In this document: positions 1-11,500 of the stretch, in pieces | How the letters are laid out: each line of letters opens with the position of its first letter | Numbering within the stretch: position 1 is the first letter of the stretch | DNA from: Atriophallophorus winterbourni | Lineage: Eukaryota; Platyhelminthes; Trematoda; Plagiorchiida; Microphallidae | Assembly: GCA_013407085.1 (NCBI GenBank) | Contig: JACCGJ010005103.1 | Coordinates: 24,672 to 88,671 of the forward strand | Direction: 5' to 3' | Length of the DNA: 64,000 nucleotides | The notes under the pieces: model-generated | What the model saw: only the letters and a program-made list of their open reading frames with translations | Databases searched by the model: none | What the model was told of the DNA's origin: nothing | Made by a program: the position numbers and the translations under genes

Positions 1-2398
1 CGACGGAGTAGTGACATTTTCGGAATTGAGAGCTCAGCATTCGTCATGTATGGCTGGAACCATGTCTCAAACTGCCGGTGATGGTCTGGAACTGGTTTCG
101 CATACCCAAAGCGTAAATTGCGTTCCACCACATTAGTATGCTTTTGGAGCATATCACCTTTTCGCCGAAACTTAGAATATAGAGTATGTAAACGTGAATT
201 TGCCTGCTCAGTTTTGCCGCGGATTTGACGATGTTTCCATTTTGATAAGAAACAAAAATTAAAATGATCATATTTCAGGCAACAAGAATTCTCAACAATT
301 TGAACTGATTCAGTTCGTCCCTCGACATTTGTTAGACACACGACACAAATGTTTATAAGACATCAACCCCAATTTTTCAGGTGCATCCGTAACACCTTGC
401 AGTACGCTGAATACAATATTGTTATAAGTCGAAGTAGAATTAACTGCATCAAAAACCTGTCCATCCAGTGTAGCTTGTTAAGTGAAGGGCTCGTTCCAGC
501 GACCTGATATCTGATCAGTCCAACAATACGCGTCTCACAAGTCTGCTCCACTAGGATGTCCAACTGCTATCATGTGAATCAAATGATTAGCTGAAGTGAG
601 GTAGTCTTCGGTCTTCACTTGATTTCTCATTTCGAAAAGCTACCTCAGACAGTTCTAATCGTAGTAGGGTTAATCTCATAATGTTGGCAGCTTCCACGAG
701 ATTTAGCTTGTATTCCAGGTCTACCATCAGATGCAGTAATTCGGCCAATATAGCTAAATAAAATGTGCGCCTTAGGATTACACCTGATAAAATACCTACA
801 GATCTTGAGCATGAAACGTTACCAATCAATGGAAAACTATCTTATTTCTCATCCAAAAAGATTTTTCGTCGTTTCTTGGTTGTATGTTAGAAGGCTTGTT
901 CTCAATCTTCTCCCATTTCCCGAACGAAGACAAATTGAGTATTGTAACTGATAAATCGTTTCGGAGAGATTCAAATGGAACTTCATAGTAATCAGTCATC
1001 ATATACACCAAAATTTGTGTATCAAGTTTTAGAGTTACGCGTCCAAGCCCACCAAAATATTGGCAATACGATACGTTAGATGGTTACATTAATATTGAAA
1101 GAAAATAATTATGCAATAAAAATAGCGAACCGCTTAAACTACGTGATTTGCAACTCTGAGTGGATGACAATGCATGAGATGCTAAAACGATACGTCCATT
1201 TAACTCATTGTGATCCGAACAGCTTTAAAAATATCCCGAACGATAAGCTATTTTGGAACATGTTTATCCGGGCAGAGTGAAACATATCACAGATACCACT
1301 CTGTTCAAGCAAAGTAAATAATCAAGGATTTCAGCGAAGAAGATACACTGTGTGGACAAATAAATGTGTACGACTAAATTAATCCCCAATTTGAACAAAA
1401 ATGTCAAATATTACATCTGGACTTACATACGCTACATTTGTCGTGATTTGTTATATGATTAAAATGTATTCAAAATGTCAATGCAGTGTGTTGATCACAT
1501 AGCAAGTATAACAGTTTTCACCACTTTAACAATGTTTCAAGCCTATCTGAACCAGACCTTACTGTCTCCACCTGATGATACAAACAGTCCGAAACCGGTA
1601 GTGGTTTGTAAGGGATGAGGATGTCAGCACATAATCAAATAATTTCAGGGTTTTGATTCGCTCAGTGAGACTTGATTAGGCGGTATAGTCGTAAACGGAG
1701 TAATACTTGTATACCACTGTTATTATTATTACAAGGAACCACGATGTTCACAAAGCGATTCATAGAAGGAGTTAAATGTGGTAGCAGTATGCGTGAAGCT
1801 GCCGAAATTCAAAATCTGCATCATTTGTGATTGCGATCCAGAATAATATCCTGTATATCGCATCACGCTAACACTAATACTTCTTGACCGTCAGCTCTAG
1901 TTGGCTAGCGGTCCAATACACGGAGGCCGCAATTAGTTCCCAATTCTAGCCGCAAACTGCACCATTTTGAACATGTTACCTAGAAGCGTGTATCAGAAAT
2001 AACTTTATGTTGTGGACCACGGTAGTGATACACAGCTAAGGCAGCAACTGTTCTCAAGACGAGAAAATTGGATTCGTCCTTACATCATTTTCAAAAATAA
2101 AAAAATATTTTTACTCAGATTCTACCGAAGGGTTTCCCGGAAGTCGTCTACTTTGTTGGATAAATATTATAAATGTTTTCGAAAACGCATCCATCAAATT
2201 ACACGTATACATTAAGTAATGTACATTAATAAAACTTGAAAAATTGTCTTAGCACAAATTTTAATTTCAATTGTTATTCCGGTAATTCCAGAAAAGTTGA
2301 ATGATTTTGTTATTGTAGATATAAGTGAACTATCGACCCGAATGAACCTGTTCTGTATCGGTGCACTCTGCCGTTGTCTGATGACCTGAAAACGCGCG
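1..2398. other. AT-rich flank upstream of the MEG, no recognised gene
   Basis: Only short ORFs without recognisable domains are present. Around 1500-1760 is a decayed copy of the hammerhead repeat described separately. The block near 1735-1790 resembles the arms of the palindromes at 25.7 and 51.2 kb (match to ggaaccacgatgttca). I see no other conserved signal. Confidence 0.6.
1560..1610 (+). ncRNA. Degenerate hammerhead ribozyme
   Basis: CCAC-CTGATGA (1572-1578), a weak stem II (TACAAACAGTCC), GAAAC, GTA and GTGG (1601-1604) occur in order. Stem I and the cleavage site are intact; stem II is poor. Confidence 0.5.
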
Positions 2399-2406
2399 TA
2401 TATATA
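2399..2406 (+). promoter_or_regulatory. TATA box of the candidate micro-exon gene
   Basis: TATATATA sits 57 bases before the ATG at 2463, in a short GC-richer context. This spacing fits a start of transcription near 2430 and a short 5' untranslated leader. The 130 bases upstream resemble two other places in the window (see findings). No transcript evidence is available. Confidence 0.55.
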
Positions 2407-2462
2407 CAGGAGGTTTCGTGAGAACGCATCTTAAGAATAAACTCACATTGTATTGCACGAAA

Positions 2463-2523
2463 ATGCTGCGCATGAACTTATTCCTGGTAATCTGTATCTC
2501 GGTTGCTTTGGATACTGGCGTCT
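2463..2523 (+). CDS. MEG exon 1, signal peptide
   Basis: The 61 coding bases start at ATG 2463 and end at a strong donor (T|gtaagt) in phase 1. The peptide is MLRM followed by a hydrophobic core (NLFLVICISVA) and LDTGV, a typical cleavable signal peptide. A GTG-initiated extension from 2418 is open but less likely, because the ATG lies just after the TATA box and before the hydrophobic core. Confidence 0.8.
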
Positions 2524-5500
2524 GTAAGTATTTGTTTAATTTTTCTGCATACGTTTTCTTGACAGCATTACAATATGTGTGCGATATATCTTTACAATAT
2601 AAATCCATCGAAGCAATTCACTTGAATACATGACTGCAACAGAGAAACATGTTAAGATTGAATCCACCGTGATTATTAATGATACGAAGAACATGTATAT
2701 TCCCACAGACAACTTTTACAGATGAGTAAAAGCCTGGCATTTGACGACCCTGTTCGAAATTCGTTAACTCATCAGCATGCTAAGAATGGTTTTCTATAAT
2801 GAGGTTCATTTGCAAACTGATTGGAAAGTTTTATAATATATAACATTTGATCGTTTACGAATCTTGCATGAATGAATAATTCTGTTAGTATTCAAAAACA
2901 CCGATTACGTAGTTCATGGATACAGTGATCACTTCAAATATAAGGATGAGTTTGCCTCACGTTCTTCATCGTGTAATATACTCGAGCATAATCGTCTGTG
3001 GCGCACATTGATTTCAATAAGTCGAATGCCTTAAACAAGTTCGGATTCCGAAGGCATACACAATAGAGTGATAAAATACCTTATTGTACCCCTGCTCATC
3101 AGGATGCTGCAGATGTGCCGTGGGTACATTGGTTATTGTGATTATCGTTACCGATCCCCGGAATAGCTATCGTTGAACGGTTTCAAAGACCGGACCATCA
3201 ATGGTTCTGCCATAAATCTTTTGTAAAGTTACACTTTTCATTTGGAATCCCCATGAATCGAACTCAAATCATGTACGATTTAGAAACACCGCTTTTGTGA
3301 ACAATTAATGTTTTAACAACATTTCACTGTGGGTGATCTGAAACTCTATAGTATTTATATGTATTTACCTGAAACTAAACATAATGTAAAACATTATATG
3401 TGACGTCGAAAGCAGATCAGTAGCCGTTTAGGTTTCAAAGCTATGAGGACACATTTGAATCTGTCCATAAGCTATTGACCGTTCAAAGTTAGTAGAACAA
3501 TTTTTAAAACTGTATGTTTAGATAGACATTTTTGTAAACAAATAAATAGTCTGTGTTATTCCTTCATTCATTTTATTCAATAAATAAATCCATTTTATAG
3601 AATATTCATTCAAACTTTCAAGTATAAAGTTATACACTTTGCACTTATGAAACAACTCTTTAAGAGTTTATTAGACAGGATTTGAAACAACCGTTTATGA
3701 ATCATATGATTGCTTTGTTTGAAGTATTCGCAATGCGATAAATGAACATTGCAATTTCATAGAAACACTTGAGAGCAGCTCAAAACTTAACTCGTTACGA
3801 TAACATAATATATAACATAATATTGCAATACAGATGAATGATATAGTAGATTGGGACTTTGAAAATGTTACGATCAAACAATAGCTCTCATTAAATTAGA
3901 AGTATTAATAAAACAAATGCAAACCACTAAATGCCAATTTCCATGAATTATCGTCACACAAATAGCAACCGTTTTTTGACTTTTTCACCCAGTATGATGT
4001 GTATCGGCATGCATTAAAAATTGAGGAATGGAGAACAATCTAGCAAATCTTATGAGTATTCCTAACTTATTGTTTTTGTTTATAATATTGTTTCAAAGTG
4101 CAATTGTTCAAATGATTCTCAAACGCACTGGCTTAAATTTATTATTTACGTTGCAATACGAATTATACTTGAAGTACAATGATTTCTTTTAAATGAATTT
4201 CTTATACTCATATAAAGAATATCAAGGTGGATGCTGGTCATGGATAAACACTTTTGAAATGATAAATGTATGTTGGTTCATTCATCATTAGTAAATCGAG
4301 ACTGAATGTAATATGATTATCATATATGACAGTTCTTGATATACATTATATCACATAGTTACTGATTCAGTTAAAACCGTGCATTCTATTTTAATTTGCA
4401 GACGCCAAAGTTGAGACTTGTACAAGTAAGATTACATGTACTCCGATATAATAATCTTATTTGAAGAACGAATTAAATTTAAAACCTACTCATTTGAATG
4501 TATTTCCACCACACAAAAACCACACCATCGGTTTCGTGCTGTTTGCACTCATCAGTTAGGGAGAGTAGGATCTGGATGCAATAACTCTTGAAAGAGTGGT
4601 ATAAAAGTAAAAAAGTTGCATCTGTGTGCCACTGTAAAATACGTTTGCTACGAGAAAGCTGTTGATTCACATATGTTCAACACATGGTCACGAAAAAATG
4701 ATCATTTGCGTGCATTCCCATCAAGCACATCCCACGACAAGTTTTGTGCTTTTTGCACTTATCAGGTTCGGACAGTAAGATGAGGATTCACATGCACTTG
4801 AAACATAAATATACTGAGCATCACACCAAACGCGAAAACATAAAATCCATCACGAAAGTTCTAACATCATTACAAACACGGAATGATCAAAGATTTACAA
4901 TATTTTGCGTATTTTCGTTCCATTTAGGTTCTCAAATTCTTAGCATATTTTGTGACCAAATTGTGGTGCACTTCACGATTGATCTTAATCTTTACATGGT
5001 GAATTTTCAGCCGACGTGAAAGGAATTGGTGAAGTGAAAGGTAAGTTGGTTTTCAAATTTCATGATATACAGGACGTTACAACAAGTTGTTAAGATAAAC
5101 AACACTTATTTCTACTTCGTGAAAAGGTTTCGCTAAATCTTTAAATTTGATGATTTTTTTTAAAATACAAGTCGTGTAGTTGAAAAAATGAGGATAGTGA
5201 TATCAGGTCACCTGAACTCATATTGCGCTCTGATTGTTAACTCTATAACTTCATTAAAACCAACTCTAGGATAATTGATCTTTAATATGCATCATCACAC
5301 TCGTCTTCCGCCCAATCTAGAATATAGTCTTGGACCTAAAACACATATGATTCAAGATTCACGTTTCAATAATTTATGATATATATGTATATATCATATT
5401 ATATATACATATATAATATATATAGAAAAATTGTCATGTATCGTTTCGGTATGGCGGGAAGGTATTCGCTAGGTTGTCGTGTTATATAAACGGGATGTAA

Positions 5501-8500
5501 GTTGAAATCACTTCCCATGAATATAACCAATTTGTTCCTGAAAATCATTTCACTAAATGATTGTACAACATTTTTTATTCAATACCTCTTAACCACAACC
5601 GAGCACTAATGATGTATTCGCTTTCATGTCTAACATAATATACTGCTAGTTACTATGAGCGAAACATGTTGCAAAAATACGTGACGTGCAATAAGGTTTT
5701 AACTTTTTCATTTGCACTAGGTGTTTAATAATCTCCATGTGATTTTAAATCCCAAAAAACATCCTCGTTGATAATTGTTTTAGTTGGTCATTTTTGCGCT
5801 TCATTTCGTTTTATTATTTCGGACGTTCATAGAAAACTAAGGTGTTTTGAAAATAATGCAGCAACGGAATAAGAAATGGAAATTCAACTATAACAAGCCA
5901 TATATTGTTAATATCAAATAAGCTTTTCTATATTTGAAGCTGTTGTCTGTGGACAAAAGCAAGCGGTTTTGGATGTCATTTAATTTTCGTTTACCGAATG
6001 GTCGAACATAGAACATCTAATGTATTATTTTATTCTCATACTGAATGAAGAAAAAGTAGGAATGAAAATCAAATCCTCTTTTACATTGCTTGTGCATATC
6101 AAGTATAGCTTGCTTCGAAAACATTGTCAACTTTGTCAAACATTATCAAATGTTAAATTAATATGATGAATGCATGAATACATAAAATTTTCGTGTATAT
6201 CTGTCACACAGTTATAAAAACCGATCCTGTTCCAAGTAAGTTGGTTTTCTAATTATAAATTTATTGACAAGTTGCGTAACTTTTATTTCACAAGCAAATC
6301 AATTTGGCGCATTATATGAAAACGAAATAAATTTAATATGGTCAGAGTACAATCGGTCCGGAGAATAAAAATAAGATGAAGAAATTACCTTTGTACATTT
6401 ACAACGATTTTCAGAAACCACATAAAATTGCCAAAAAAATCAAAAAAATTATTATGAACGGGACTTGGACTCTGGTTGTAATTTGTCTACCACAAGATGT
6501 TTCTTGTCCGTCTTCATTGATGACTTTCACATATGTCTAAGTTCAATACAAATGTTATATCCTCATTGTTTGGACAGAGTTTCTGCTCTATCATGTATTC
6601 TCATAATTCTTTTAAAAAGGGCGCTTCCGAAATTGACCTTTTTTCCGAATCAGTATCAGTATCCCAGGGCGAATGTCGACCAAGTCGAAACGAGTGTCAG
6701 ATACTTTTGCAGCTGTGCTTGAAAACGCACGCAAACAACACGATGCGATTTTGATGATAATATTTTGTCAGAATTCATGCAACAATGAAAACATGTATGG
6801 AGAAATTAATTCCATGTTCTGTTAAATTTAAGCAAATTGCTGTTTCTTGTTTAACTTCGTCAATGTGAAATGAATTACTTCCAAGGCAATTCATGGTAAC
6901 ACAAGTTTTTCGAGGGTCTAAAAAGTTTCAAGCTTAACATCAACCGTACGATTGTACAAAGTGAAATATCAGTGTATACACAACATAAGGAATTCGATTA
7001 ACAAGTATATGAGTGATCGGGAAACGAATCATTCAATGAAAGTTTGTTTAATTTCGTGTAAATGACATGCAAGCTCGTTAAGTCATCAACCGTGGAAAGT
7101 AAACTGTTCCAAGTAAAACAGACAGACAGAATAAAAATAACTTCTACAGTTTTGGCGGAAATGGGATACTACCAGCACATATTTATCGGCCCGATTATTT
7201 CTCGCATCCCTTCGTGTGAATAAATCCTGTGAGGGATGGTTCCGGTTATGTAATATTTTTTAAAGCGGGACTAGATTATATTATAAAAAAATTGATTTTC
7301 TTTCTAAATTTAGTTGTTAAAACCAAAATACTAGATATAGGATCACTGCATCATTAGAAGTTGGTTAAAACGTTTAGTGAAGTGTTGCTGCTTTGAACCT
7401 GTCCATAATCTACCGGTTTAATAATTTCTAATACACAGTAAATGGGTGTCAACTTGAGATACTTGACGGTCTCCAGGTCAAAGGCAAATGCTCATTGTAT
7501 GACACCGAATTCAGTAACCCCTGTAAATGTAAAGTTCATAATTTACTATGGTATATTAATGATCTTATGATTCAAGGATTCAAGGATTTATGTTTAAAAA
7601 AGTTAATACTTTACAACACCACAGGATTACGGTATGAATTAAAACATGAAAAATAAAATAGTATAAAAGCAATAGAGAATATCAAATGTAAGGCTCACGA
7701 ATGTTATACTTTTGCATATGTAAGTCCAATTTAGCTTTAAACTCCGCCGGGCAAGGAGAGTCCACCATATGTTGGTGTAGGGAATTCCAAAGAAATATAG
7801 AACGTACGGCGAAACAACATCGCCTACAATCAATACGGGAAGTTGGGACGTAGAGGGATAAGGTATATCCGCGTGTTACTTCCCCGTCACACAAATCAAG
7901 CAAGTGTTTTAGTGGATGTCCTTCGGTAGACAAAATTCTATAAGTCAGAATAATATCGCGTCGTATCCTCTTTTGTTAAAGTCGCATAGACCCAGACGTC
8001 GCAATCTTTCGGTGTACGGAACATTGAGAAGTCCCATCACTAACTTTTTCTGCTCTATGATAGATCTTATCGGAGAGAGCAATATCATTTCGCAGTCAAA
8101 GAGCTCAGACCTCTACCGCATACTCCATTCTTAGGGCAAAAGTAGACATTAATTATCTTTCTAACGTTACCAGAATCTTCCCAATATTCTTCGAAAGATA
8201 CATAACAATCTGTTTGCCCGTCGTTACATATTCTGGCAGTGCGCTGTGCTCTTCAAGTTCCCGCTAATTCACACTCTGAGAACTTTTACCAACGAGCTGC
8301 ATTCTACGTTTTCAGTTCCCAATCGATATGTCCAAGGAACATTCTTGCCAAGATGGAGCATCTTACATTTCTGCATGTTGAATGACATGTCTTTCATTGT
8401 CGCCCAATTCGATACACGGTCCAAATCCATTTGCAGTTTCTTACAATCCTCTGCAGAACTTAATGGCGTCCAAATTTTTATATTATTCGCGGATGAGAAA

Positions 8501-11500
8501 TGGAAATTCAACTAAAACGAGCCATATATTGTCAATATCGAATAAGCTGTTCTATATTTCAAGCTGTTGTCTGTGGACAAAACCCAGCGGTTTTGGATGT
8601 CATTTAATTTTTTATTTACCGAATGGTCGAGCATAGAACATACTGAACGCAGAAAATGTGGGAATGATAATAAAATCCTCAGTTAGTTTGCTTGTGCATA
8701 TCAAGTATAGCTTGCTTCGAAAACATTGTCAACTTTGTCAAACATTGTCAAATGTTAAGTTAATATGATGAATGCATGAGTACATAAAATTTTCGTGTAT
8801 TTCTGCCGTACAGGTGATGCTGATCCACGTAAGTTGGTTTTCTAATTATAAATTTATTGACAAGTTGCGTAACTTTCATTTCACAAGCAATTCAATTTGG
8901 CGAATTATGTGAAAACGAAATAAATTTAATACGGTCAGAGTACAATGGGTCAATGAATTAAAAATAAGATGAAGGATATATACATTACATACATACATTA
9001 TACATTTATAATGATTTTTGGCAAACACATAAAATTCGCCAAATAATCAAAAAATAATGATGAATGGGTCTTGGACTCTGGTTCAAGAATCAAGAATCAA
9101 GATTTTATCGTGATAAAAAGCTAATGCTTTACATGTACCATTGGATGATAAATATTGCAAAAAGAAAAATTTAATCAAAATCACATTGTTAATATTTTTC
9201 TGGGTTCATGTTGCTTCAATACACCGAGCCAAATTCAGGGTTTTGTTTGACGTATGCATCCAATTTCGATTTGTAAACATCAATTGTCGTTGCATTCACA
9301 ACATACTGCGGTAGCACATTCCATAGAAAGCAGATACGCACAGAGAAAAAATAGCGGCAACAATCAAGTCTTGAGTGCGGTATTTCGAGGCAACACGAGT
9401 GACTGCGTGTATTTCGAGGGGAGTTTACTTTTATTAGTTCGTGAATCGGATGGTTTTCGATCCGCAGTATCTTGTAAGCCAGAATCAGGTCGATCCTCAT
9501 TCGTCTTCGTTTAAAATCACGCAAACCAAGGATGACCATTCGCTCTTGGTACGACCCGCTGCATCCCTTCAACTAACTTTGTAGCTTTGTGGTATATTCG
9601 ATCCAGTATCTCGATGTCTTTACGCAACCACGGTGCCCAGGCTGGGATCAAAAAATCCATCGTTGGATGGATGTAAGTATTTAAAAAACGAGGAATTGTT
9701 TTGGGTGAGAACCGTCCGAAAATTCTTCTCAGGATTCCTAATATATCACATGCCCGATTAAACACTTTTCTACAATGCATATTCGGTTTCAAATTATTAG
9801 TAATCCAAATTTGTCTACTACAAAATGTTTCTTATTCGTCTTGATTGATGACTTTCACATATGTCTTTGGTCAATACAAATGGCGTATCCTCATTGTTTG
9901 GAGAGAATTTCTGCTCTATCATGGAATCTCATAATTCGATTTTGATGATCATATTTTGCCAGAATTCATTCAACAATGATAACATGTATGGAGAAATTAA
10001 TTCCATGCTATGTTGAATTTAAGCAAATTGCTGTTTCTCGTTTAACTTCGTCAATGTGAAATGGATTACTTTCAAGGCCATTCATGGTAACAGAAGTTTT
10101 TCGAGGGTCTAAAAAGCGTCAAGCTTAACATCAACCGTACGATTGTACAAATTGAAATATCAGTGTATACACAACACGAGGAATTCGATTAAAAAGTTAT
10201 AAGTGATCGGGAAACGAATTCAGTAACCCCTGTAAATGTAAAGTTCATAATTTACTATGGTATATTAATGATCTTATGATTCAACGATTTATGGTTGAAA
10301 AAGGTAATACTTTACAACACCACAGGATTACGGTATGAATAAAAACATGAAAAATAAAATAGCATAAAAGCAATAGAGAATATCAAATGTAAGGCTCACG
10401 AATGTTATTCTTTTGTACATGTAATTTAAATTTAGCTTTAAACGCCGCCGGGCAAGAAGAGTCCACTAAATGTTCAGGTAGGGAATTCCAAAGAAATATA
10501 ACACGTACAGCGAAGAAACGGCACCCACAATCAATACGGGAAGTTGGGACGTAGAGGGATAAGGTATGTCCGCGTGTCAGTTTCCCATCACACACAGCAA
10601 GCAAGTGTTTTGGTGGATGTCCTTCGGTAGACAAAATTCTATAGGTCAGAAGAATATCGCGTTTTATCCTCCTTTGTTAAAGTCGCATAGACCCAGACGT
10701 CGCAATCATCCGGTGTACGGAACATTGAGAACTCCCATCACTAACTTTGTTGCTCTATGATAGATTTTATCGGAGAGAGCAATATCATTTCGCAGCCAAG
10801 GAGCCCAGACCTCCACCGCATACTCCATCGTAGAGCGAAGTTAGACATTAATTATCCTTCTAACGTTACCAGAGAGAATCTTATAAATATTCTTTGGAAG
10901 ATACCTAACAATCTGTTGGCCCGTCGAAATATATTGTGGCAGTGCGCTGTGCTCTTCAAGTTCTCGCTAATCCACACTCCAAGATCTTCTTCTAACAAGC
11001 TGCATTCTAGGTTTTCAGTTCCCATTCTCTATGTCCAAGTAACATTCTTGCCAAAATGGTGCATCTTACATTTCTGTATGTTCAAGATTCAAGATTTATG
11101 TTGAATGACATGTCATTCATTGCCGCCCAATTAGATGCACGGTCCAAATCCATTTTCAGTTTCTCGCAATCCTTTGCAGAACTTAATGGCGTCCTAATTT
11201 TCATATCATCTGCGAACAGGACCATTTCGGATGATTTAAGGGGAGCTAAATCTTTTATGTACAACAGAAAGAGGAGCGGGCCCAACACAGATCCTTGTGC
11301 ATTAGTAACATTAGTAACGTTACCTTTTTATAAAATGGTTTGAGTGGAATTAGTAGCTTTCTATTCTATTCTTATTAAAAAACAATAAAATTTGCACTCC
11401 AATGATCAAATTATTTTGGTGAATTATTTCCGTTGAATAATTTAACGTTATCAAAATTTTGTAATACGCATAATGTCCTAAAATATCACGATTGGGTACA

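Larger units (their letters stand above)
5872..8495 (+). repeat. Left unit of ~2.6-kb tandem duplication
   Basis: This unit aligns with 8496-11215. Shared landmarks include agaaatggaaattcaact (5872 and 8496), the intron around exon 4/5, the block at 6470-7020 (matches 9810-10210) and an antisense CR1 fragment at 7540-8495 (matches 10240-11215). The left unit ends abruptly inside the CR1 fragment, which marks the duplication junction at about 8495. Confidence 0.85.
8496..11215 (+). repeat. Right unit of ~2.6-kb tandem duplication
   Basis: It carries micro-exon 5. It contains an extra antisense CR1 insertion (9083-9808) that is absent from the left unit, so that insertion is younger than the duplication. 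It lacks about 480 bp present in the left unit at 7025-7500. The CR1 fragment continues past the junction point to about 11300, showing that this side keeps the original arrangement. Confidence 0.85.

Noticed and set aside
1..2200. Several 60-92 codon ORFs on both strands
   Set aside because: No domains, signal peptides or splice context; in AT-rich noncoding DNA such lengths are expected.
2376..2400. CTGATGA followed by GAAAAC just before the MEG TATA box
   Set aside because: There is no stem II between the two blocks, so it cannot form a hammerhead; probably a repeat relic.
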